NCBI RefSeq assembly: GCF_024171955.1
Contig: NZ_JAMTCS010000001.1
Coordinates: 310,001 to 374,000, forward strand
Length of the DNA stretch: 64,000 nt
DNA from: Promicromonospora thailandica
GTDB taxonomy: Bacteria; Actinomycetota; Actinomycetes; Actinomycetales; Cellulomonadaceae
Direction of reading: 5' to 3'
Positions 58,832 through 64,000 of this stretch are shown in pieces (positions within the stretch are counted from its first letter, which is position 1; each line of letters begins with the position of its first letter). A program made the translations under genes and the position numbers. The notes beneath the pieces were generated by a model. The model worked only from the letters and a program-made list of their open reading frames with translations, did not search any database and was not told where the DNA came from.

Positions 58832-59482
58832 ATCAGCACAGCGGAGCCGTCCGGCCACGGCAGGGTCGCGGCCTGGGTCTACAGCGAGGCCTTCGTCCCC
58901 GAGGACGAGGTGCTCCTGCGCGCCCGCGAGCGGGCCTCGGAGCTCGGAACGCCGGCCGTGCTGCCGGGCGTGGGCGCGGTGCTGCGGGTGCTGGCGGCGG
59001 CCACGGGCGCGCGTGCGGTGGTGGAGGTCGGCACGGGGGCCGGCGTCGCGGCGCTCTGGCTGCTGCGGGGCATGCCGCTGGACGGCCAGCTCACGACCAT
59101 CGACCGCGAGGTGGAGCACCAGCGGGCCGCCCGCGTCGCGTTCGCCGAGGACGGCGTGGCGCCGCAGCGCACCCGGATCATCCCCGGGCGGCCCGGGGAC
59201 GTGCTGCCCCGGCTGGCCGACGGCGCGTACGACCTGGTGCTCGTGGCGAGCGACCCGCTGGCCTACCCCGAGTACGTGGACGAGGCCCTGCGGCTGCTGC
59301 GGCCGGGCGGTGTGCTGGCCGTCGACGGCGCGCTGCTGCGCGACCGGGTGGCGGACCCGGCCCGCCGCGACGAGCTCACCACCGTGGTGCGGGAGGTGGG
59401 CCGGACGCTGCGCAACGACGAACGGGTACTGCCTGCCATGCTGCCGAGCGGGGACGGGCTGCTGCTGGCCGTCCGGCGCTGA
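58832..59482 (+). CDS. O-methyltransferase (SAM-dependent), Rv1220c-like, probable ATC start
   Basis: 216 residues if started at ATC 58832, 190 from the first usual start, GTG 58910. The segment before GTG 58910, [16 protein letters not shown], is the conserved beginning of this family, so the shorter start would cut the fold. A good Shine-Dalgarno precedes ATC. The SAM-binding motif is [16 protein letters not shown], followed by [18 protein letters not shown] and [17 protein letters not shown]. It diverges from sigE as Rv1220c does in mycobacteria. Substrate unknown. Confidence 0.85.
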   Translation: MSTAEPSGHGRVAAWVYSEAFVPEDEVLLRARERASELGTPAVLPGVGAVLRVLAAATGARAVVEVGTGAGVAALWLLRGMPLDGQLTTIDREVEHQRAARVAFAEDGVAPQRTRIIPGRPGDVLPRLADGAYDLVLVASDPLAYPEYVDEALRLLRPGGVLAVDGALLRDRVADPARRDELTTVVREVGRTLRNDERVLPAMLPSGDGLLLAVRR

Positions 59483-59560
59483 ACCGCGCCCGGGCCTGCT
59501 CGCGCGGCGGACCGCCGGGGCACGAGACGGCGGCGGGTCTGGTCGCGGGACTACGGGTAT

Positions 59561-59584
59561 CGCCGTGGGTGTCGCCGTGGGTGT
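59561..59584. repeat. 12-bp tandem duplication
   Basis: CGCCGTGGGTGT at 59561-59572 and 59573-59584, in the gap between the methyltransferase and the convergent DUF3117 gene. Slippage origin is likely. No other feature is seen in this gap. Confidence 0.7.
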
Positions 59585-59599
59585 CTCAGGACCGGGAGA

Positions 59600-59767
59600 T
59601 CAGGCGACGACGGTCTGGAGAGCGTCGCCGAGCTCGCTCGCCTCGGTCGCGTTGAGCTCGACGACGAGCCGGCCGCCGCCCTCGAGCGGTACGCGCATGA
59701 CGATGCCGCGCCCCTCCTTGGTGACCTCGAGCGGTCCGTCACCCGTCCGCGGCTTCATCGCAGCCAT
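59600..59767 (-). CDS. DUF3117 family small protein
   Basis: 55 residues from ATG 59767, with GGGAGAG upstream as the ribosome binding site. MAAMKPRTGDGPLEVTKEGR, then a short beta-rich stretch RLVVELNATEASELGDALQ, matches the conserved actinobacterial DUF3117 (Rv1211 in M. tuberculosis). Function unknown; almost invariant in size. It sits in the same neighbourhood as in mycobacteria, near folP and sigE. Confidence 0.92.
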   Translation of the reverse strand: MAAMKPRTGDGPLEVTKEGRGIVMRVPLEGGGRLVVELNATEASELGDALQTVVA

Positions 59768-59886
59768 GTGTGGCTCTCCCATTCCGTTGTCCGGTGTGTA
59801 GCAGCATTCATGTTCCCGGCGAACGCCGAGGGCACGGACCCATTCTAGTTCAACTGCCGCCCCTTGATTTCCACCTGCGGCGCGCG

Positions 59887-60804
59887 TCAGGCCAGGCCAC
59901 GCAGCGCGGCGGCCGGCGGGGCCTCGTCCCGCACGGCCGCCACGAGGTCCAGCACCCGGCGCGTCGCCCGCACGTCGTGCGCGCGGAACACCCGCGCGCC
60001 GAGCCACGCCGCCACGGCGGTCGCGGCGAGGGTGCCCTCCAGCCGTTCCTCCGGCGGCAGGTCGAGCGTCTCCCCCACGAAGTCCTTGCGGGACAGCGCC
60101 ATGAGCAGGGGGAAGCCCAGCCCGGCCAGCGCGCCGGTGCGGCGCAGCAGCTCCAGGGAGTGCCAGGTGTTCTTGCCGAAGTCGTGCGTCGGGTCCACGA
60201 GCACCGACTCCCGCGGCACGCCGCACGCCACGGCGCGCTCCGCGCTGCGCCGCAGGGTCGCGACCACGTCGCGCAGCAGCCCGTCGGGGCCGGGGTACTC
60301 GACCCGGTACGGGTCGGTGCGCGGCACCGCCCCGCCCGTGTGCGAGCAGACGACGCCGACGCCGGCCGCGCCCGCCACCTCCACCAGCTCCGGGTCGTGC
60401 CCGGCCCAGGTGTCGTTGATCAGGTCCGCGCCCGCGTCGATCGCCGCCCGCGCCACGCCCGCGCGCCACGTGTCGACCGAGACCAGCAGGTCCGGCACCG
60501 CCGCGCGGACCGCCGCCACGAACGGGACCACGCGGCGGATCTCCTCCGCCTCGTCGACCGGCTCGCCGGTGCCGGCCCGCACGCCGCCGACGTCGAGGAT
60601 CTCGGCACCGTCGGCGTACGCCCGTTCGGCGACCGCGAGCGCGGCGGCGTCGTCGGGCACGCGGGCGGGGGCGTAGAACGAGTCGGTGGTGCGGTTGAGC
60701 ACCGCCATCACCACGGGGCGCACGGCGCCGCCGTCCCGGCCCACCTCCCGCCCGCGCAGCACCAGCGGCGCGGACGGCCGCGGGACGGCGTCCGGGTGGT
60801 CCAC
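59887..60804 (-). CDS. folP: Dihydropteroate synthase family protein (FolP2-like)
   Basis: 305 residues, TIM barrel. The N-terminal motif reads VMAVLNRTTDSFYAPARV where classical enzymes have NVTPDSFSDGG. DVGGVRAGTGEPVDEAEEIR, LVSVDTWRAGVARAAIDAGA and LLMALSRKDFVGETL follow the DHPS pattern. The classical enzyme joins p-aminobenzoate to dihydropterin pyrophosphate. The changed first motif and the position next to the LOG gene match mycobacterial FolP2, which is not the main DHPS. GTG 60804 abuts the LOG stop at 60805. Confidence 0.88.
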   Translation of the reverse strand: MDHPDAVPRPSAPLVLRGREVGRDGGAVRPVVMAVLNRTTDSFYAPARVPDDAAALAVAERAYADGAEILDVGGVRAGTGEPVDEAEEIRRVVPFVAAVRAAVPDLLVSVDTWRAGVARAAIDAGADLINDTWAGHDPELVEVAGAAGVGVVCSHTGGAVPRTDPYRVEYPGPDGLLRDVVATLRRSAERAVACGVPRESVLVDPTHDFGKNTWHSLELLRRTGALAGLGFPLLMALSRKDFVGETLDLPPEERLEGTLAATAVAAWLGARVFRAHDVRATRRVLDLVAAVRDEAPPAAALRGLA

Positions 60805-61659
60805 CTACGCGCCGCCCAGGGTGCTCGGCAGCCACAGGCCCGAGGCGCCCGTGGTCTCGGTGGCCTGCTCCGCGGCGGCCGCGGCCTGGAGGGCCGCCTG
60901 CTCGGCCGCGATCTGGTGCGCCCGCTCGACCACGTGGTGCACCGCCTCGGCGGGGTCGTCGGTGAGGTAGATGATGTCGAGGTCCGCCTCGCTGATGGTG
61001 CCGTGCTCGAGCACGCTGCTGCGGAGCCAGTCCATGAGGCCGCCCCAGTAGCTCTTCCCCACGAGGACGAGCGGGAACTGCGTGACCTTGTGGGTCTGCA
61101 CGAGCGTGACCGCCTCGAACAGCTCGTCGAACGTGCCGAAGCCGCCGGGCATGACGATGAAGCCCTGCGCGTACTTGAGGAACATCGTCTTGCGCGCGAA
61201 GAAGTAGCGGAAGTTGATGCCGAGGTTGACGTACTGGTTGACGCCCTGCTCGAAGGGCAGCTCGATGCCGAGGCCCACGGACGTGCCGCCCGCCTCCGCG
61301 GCACCCTTGTTGGCCGCCTCCATGATCCCGGGACCGCCGCCCGTGATGACGGCGTAGCCCGCCTCGACCAGCATCCGGCCGACCTCCTGGCCCGCCCGGT
61401 AGTCGGGGTGGTCGGGCTTGGTCCGGGCCGAGCCGAACACGGAGACGGCGGGCCCCAGCTCCGCGAGGGCGCCGAACCCCTCCACGAACTCGCTCTGGAT
61501 GCGCATGACCCGCCAGGGGTCGCTGTGCAGCCAGTCGGTGTCCTGGTCGGAGGCCAGCAGCCGCTGGTCCGTGGTGGTCTTCGGGATCTGGTTCCCGCGC
61601 AGGAGCACCGGACCGCGGCGGTACCCGCGGCCGGTCTCCGGGAGGCCTTCGTCACTCAT
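60805..61659 (-). CDS. LOG family protein (TIGR00730; probable cytokinin-type phosphoribohydrolase)
   Basis: 284 residues. VSVFGSART begins the Rossmann fold, ITGGGPGIMEAANKGA is the first LOG block and VMPGGFGTFDELFEAVTLVQ (171-190) the PGGxGTxxE signature. Such enzymes release adenine-type bases from nucleoside 5'-monophosphates; older databases call them lysine decarboxylases in error. It matches Rv1205. TAGCGT lies 6 bases before ATG 61659. The next gene, folP-like, starts one base before its stop, so they are coupled. Confidence 0.9.
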   Translation of the reverse strand: MSDEGLPETGRGYRRGPVLLRGNQIPKTTTDQRLLASDQDTDWLHSDPWRVMRIQSEFVEGFGALAELGPAVSVFGSARTKPDHPDYRAGQEVGRMLVEAGYAVITGGGPGIMEAANKGAAEAGGTSVGLGIELPFEQGVNQYVNLGINFRYFFARKTMFLKYAQGFIVMPGGFGTFDELFEAVTLVQTHKVTQFPLVLVGKSYWGGLMDWLRSSVLEHGTISEADLDIIYLTDDPAEAVHHVVERAHQIAAEQAALQAAAAAEQATETTGASGLWLPSTLGGA

Positions 61660-61665
61660 GAGCCC

Positions 61666-61671
61666 ACGCTA
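61666..61671 (-). promoter_or_regulatory. TAGCGT -10 hexamer of the LOG-folP unit
   Basis: TAGCGT, 6 bases, then ATG 61659 on the minus strand. Confidence 0.5.
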
Positions 61672-62796
61672 TCCGCCGAGCAGCCAGGCGCGCAGCGCGT
61701 CGCGGCACTGCGCGAGCTGCGCCACGGGCAGCCGCTCGTCGTCCTTGTGGGCCAGCAGGGGGTCACCGGGGCCGAAGTTCACGGCGGGCACCCCGAGCTC
61801 GGCGAACCGTGCGACGTCGGTCCAGCCGTACTTCGGGGCCGGGGCGCCGCCCGTGGTGTCGAGCACCGAGCGCACGAACCGGGCGGCCAGCGGGTCGTCC
61901 AGGCCGGGGCGGGCGCCGCCCGCGGCGTCGGTCACCACGACGTCGAAGCCCTCGAAGACCTGCCGCAGGTGCGCCTCGGCCTCCTGCGTGGTGCGGGACG
62001 GCGCGAACCGGTAGTTCACCTCGATCGTGCACGCGTCGGGGATGACGTTGCCCGCGATGCCGCCCTCGATCCGCACGGCGTTCAGGCCCTCCCGGTAGAC
62101 CAGGCCGTCGACCTCGACCTCGCGCGGCTCGTAGGCCGCGAGCCGGGCGAGCACGGGCGCGGCGGCGTGGATGGCGTTCTCGCCGGTCCACGCGCGCGCC
62201 GAGTGGGCCGCGACGCCCCGGGTGCGCACCTCGACGCGCATGGTGCCGTTGCAGCCGCCCTCGATCCCGGCGTTCGAGGGCTCGCCCAGGATCGCGAAGT
62301 CGCCGCGCAGCAGGTCCGGGTGGTTCCGGGCCAGGCGGCCGAGGCCGTTCAGGGCCGAGTCGACCTCCTCGTGGTCGTAGAAGATCCACGTGAGGTCGTG
62401 CGCCGGCGCGCTGCCCGGCGCCCCGAGCTCCGCCGCCAGCGCGAGGGCGACGGCCACCCCGCCCAGCATGTCGACGGTGCCGCGGCCCCACAGCACGGCG
62501 TCGGTGCCGGTGCCGTCCAGGCGCGTGGGCAGGTTGTCCGCGACGGGCACGGTGTCGATGTGGCCGGCGACGACCACGCGCCGGTCCCGGCCCAGGTCCG
62601 TGCGGGCGACCAGGGCGTCGCCGTCGCGCACCACGTCGAGGTGCGGCAGGCCGCGCAGGAGGGCCTCGATCGCGTCCGCCAGGGCCTTCTCCGAGCCGCT
62701 CACGGACGGGATGTCGCACAGCGCGCGCGTGAGGGCCACGAGATCGGCGTCGGGGCCGGTCGGGTCGGGCAGGGCGGGGGCGGTCACGGTGTCCAC
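61669..62796 (-). CDS. dapE: Succinyl-diaminopimelate desuccinylase
   Basis: 375 residues, actinobacterial M20 type. VVVAGHIDTVPVADNLP and LWGRGTVDMLGGVAVALALA carry the first zinc ligands, FYDHEEVDSALNGLGR the catalytic glutamate, and AILGEPSNAGIEGGC the next ligand. It frees LL-diaminopimelate for lysine and peptidoglycan. GTG 62796 has TAGGGT 6 bases upstream. It diverges from dapD; the two promoters are about 18 bases apart. Confidence 0.94.
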   Translation of the reverse strand: MDTVTAPALPDPTGPDADLVALTRALCDIPSVSGSEKALADAIEALLRGLPHLDVVRDGDALVARTDLGRDRRVVVAGHIDTVPVADNLPTRLDGTGTDAVLWGRGTVDMLGGVAVALALAAELGAPGSAPAHDLTWIFYDHEEVDSALNGLGRLARNHPDLLRGDFAILGEPSNAGIEGGCNGTMRVEVRTRGVAAHSARAWTGENAIHAAAPVLARLAAYEPREVEVDGLVYREGLNAVRIEGGIAGNVIPDACTIEVNYRFAPSRTTQEAEAHLRQVFEGFDVVVTDAAGGARPGLDDPLAARFVRSVLDTTGGAPAPKYGWTDVARFAELGVPAVNFGPGDPLLAHKDDERLPVAQLAQCRDALRAWLLGG

Positions 62797-62802
62797 AGGG
62801 CA

Positions 62803-62808
62803 ACCCTA
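62803..62808 (-). promoter_or_regulatory. TAGGGT -10 hexamer of dapE
   Basis: TAGGGT, 6 bases, then GTG 62796 on the minus strand. Confidence 0.5.
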
Positions 62809-62826
62809 GGCGCTGGTCACGCCGGT

Positions 62827-62832
62827 TAGGCT
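62827..62832 (+). promoter_or_regulatory. TAGGCT -10 hexamer of dapD
   Basis: TAGGCT, 6 bases, then ATG 62839. It is back to back with the dapE promoter. Confidence 0.55.
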
Positions 62833-62838
62833 GGGCGC

Positions 62839-63786
62839 ATGACGACCGCATGGGGCTTCGGCCTGGCCACGATCGCCGACGACGGCACCACTCTCGACAC
62901 CTGGTACCCCGCCCCGGCCCTCGGTGACGCCCCGGCCGGCGTCACGCCGCCCGGGTCCCTGTCCGCGCTCGCCGGCACCGACGACGTGCGGCGCGTCCGG
63001 CACGAGGTCGTGACCACGCAGATCGACCTCGCCGACCCGCCGAAGGACGCGTCCGACGCATACCTGCGCCTGCACCTGCTGTCGACCCGCCTCGTGCGGC
63101 CGCACGGCCTGAGCCTCGACGGCATCTTCGGCGTGCTGGCCAACGTGGTCTGGACCAGCGCCGGCCCGTGCGCCGTCGAGGGCTTCGAGGAGACCCGGCT
63201 GCGCCTGCGCGCCCGCGGCCCGGTGACGGTCTACGGCGTCGACAAGTTCCCGCGCATGGTCGACTACGTGCTCCCGTCGGGCGTCCGCGTCGCCGACGCC
63301 GACCGCGTGCGCCTCGGCGCGCACCTGGCCCCCGGCACCACGGTGATGCACGAGGGATTCGTGAACTACAACGCAGGCACGCTCGGGGCGTCCATGGTCG
63401 AGGGCCGGATCTCCGCGGGCGTCACCGTGGGCGACGGCTCCGACGTCGGGGGCGGTGCGTCGATCATGGGCACCCTGTCGGGCGGCGGCAAGGAGGTCGT
63501 GTCCCTCGGCGAGCGGTGCCTGCTCGGTGCGAACGCGGGCCTCGGTATCCCGCTCGGCGACGACTGCGTGGTCGAGGCGGGCCTCTACGTGACCGCGGGC
63601 ACCAAGGTCACCATCCTGGGCGCGGCCGTCGACCCGACCGGCGACGGCACCGCGGCCGTGAAGGCGCGCGAGCTCGCGGGGCGCAGCAACCTGCTGTTCC
63701 GCCGGAACTCGACCACGGGCACCGTCGAGGTGCTCGACCGCACCGGCGTGGGGATCGAGCTGAACGAGGCGCTGCACGCCAACTGA
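62839..63786 (+). CDS. dapD: Tetrahydrodipicolinate N-succinyltransferase (actinobacterial type)
   Basis: 315 residues, as in M. tuberculosis DapD. An N-terminal alpha/beta part (to about 150) is followed by left-handed beta-helix hexapeptide repeats: [40 protein letters not shown] and [19 protein letters not shown]-like [17 protein letters not shown]. It succinylates tetrahydrodipicolinate in the diaminopimelate pathway, upstream of DapE in the same pathway. Confidence 0.94.
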   Translation: MTTAWGFGLATIADDGTTLDTWYPAPALGDAPAGVTPPGSLSALAGTDDVRRVRHEVVTTQIDLADPPKDASDAYLRLHLLSTRLVRPHGLSLDGIFGVLANVVWTSAGPCAVEGFEETRLRLRARGPVTVYGVDKFPRMVDYVLPSGVRVADADRVRLGAHLAPGTTVMHEGFVNYNAGTLGASMVEGRISAGVTVGDGSDVGGGASIMGTLSGGGKEVVSLGERCLLGANAGLGIPLGDDCVVEAGLYVTAGTKVTILGAAVDPTGDGTAAVKARELAGRSNLLFRRNSTTGTVEVLDRTGVGIELNEALHAN

Positions 63787-63845
63787 TCCCGCCCGATCCA
63801 ACACGCTGACCCACCGCACGACGCCCCGCACCTCAGGGAGCACGC

Positions 63846-64000
63846 ATGGCACTCCTGGCGGCCGGCCCGCCGGCCCCCACCCCTGCCGCGCCGCGACGCC
63901 CGGTCCGGCGCGCCCTCAAGTACCTCGTCGCCATCGGCTCGGTGTGCGCGGTCGCGACGGTGGGCGTCGTCGTCGGCCTCAACCGGCTGAGCGGCGGCGG
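63846..64000 (+). CDS. Start of a membrane or secreted protein (cut by window end)
   Basis: 51 codons are visible from ATG 63846, preceded by AGGGAG as ribosome binding site. A Pro/Ala-rich head with basic residues (APRRPVRRALK) leads into a hydrophobic helix YLVAIGSVCAVATVGVVVGL. It could be a membrane anchor or signal peptide. Identity cannot be decided from this part. Confidence 0.6.
   Translation, partial: MALLAAGPPAPTPAAPRRPVRRALKYLVAIGSVCAVATVGVVVGLNRLSGG

Noticed and set aside
60805-61659. Lysine decarboxylase annotation
   Set aside because: PGGFGTFDE and GGGPGIMEAANKGA define the LOG phosphoribohydrolase family; the lysine decarboxylase label is a known database error.
59770-62829. 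A 1019-codon open frame on the + strand
   Set aside because: Antisense to folP-like, LOG and dapE, which have clear motifs. Shadow frame caused by absence of stop codons in GC-rich DNA.

Overview
The window is 64 kb of very GC-rich chromosome from an actinobacterium. Strand-alternating compact genes, frequent GTG starts, actinobacterial-type AccA/AccB/AccE acyl-CoA carboxylase, a sigE-rseA-htrA-tatB block, actinobacterial DapD/DapE and DUF3117 all point that way. Gene content suggests Micrococcales (Promicromonosporaceae or Cellulomonadaceae-like), but this is inferred from gene content only. I see no rRNA, tRNA, CRISPR array, insertion sequence or prophage.

Layout. 1-8.7 kb is accessory and housekeeping singletons: a phytase-type secreted esterase (cut by the window edge), a Bcr/CflA drug exporter, a YedK/HMCES-type DNA-protein crosslink protein, an orphan YhcG-type PDDEXK nuclease, a HAD phosphatase, a lysyl oxidase interrupted by an amber codon, an enoyl-CoA hydratase and an Rv1264-like adenylate cyclase. 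8.8-18 kb is the acyl-CoA carboxylase locus (birA, accB/pccB, accE, maf, accA), interrupted by a DUF885 peptidase and an AbiEi-like/DUF559 protein. 18-26.5 kb holds a NUDIX hydrolase, an OafA-type acyltransferase, a flavoprotein quinone reductase, purine nucleoside phosphorylase coupled to a phosphohexomutase-family enzyme, and an LCP cell-wall ligase. 26.6-31.3 kb is a dTDP-rhamnose set (rmlA, rmlD, rmlC, rmlB on alternating strands) plus UDP-glucose dehydrogenase. 31.5-35.8 kb has a siderophore-interacting reductase, a frameshifted DUF402 gene and a large two-domain glycosyltransferase. 35.8-46.2 kb is nucleoside uptake and salvage: a BMP-type lipoprotein and ABC transporter, then cdd, deoA, add and deoC. 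46.4-52.7 kb has an M20 amidohydrolase, a mannose-1-phosphate guanylyltransferase and the sdhCDAB operon. 52.8-64 kb has YihY, a 2'-5' RNA ligase-like protein, trpS, tatB, htrA, an anti-sigma factor, sigE, a divergent O-methyltransferase, DUF3117, folP-like, LOG, dapE and dapD. That last block resembles the Rv1201c-Rv1224 region of Mycobacterium tuberculosis.

Cross-cutting observations. (1) Three families of long, nearly perfect inverted repeats sit between genes, mostly at convergent gene ends, and some overlap stop codons. (2) At least 19 genes have a TANNNT hexamer 5-9 bases before the start codon, eight of them exactly TAGGCT. This is the signature of leaderless transcription and was used to choose several starts. 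(3) Two genes carry apparently recent lesions: a TAG inside the copper-binding motif of the lysyl oxidase, and an 8-bp tandem triplication that frameshifts the DUF402 gene. (4) The O-methyltransferase opposite sigE has a good Shine-Dalgarno before an ATC codon and no usual start in the right place.
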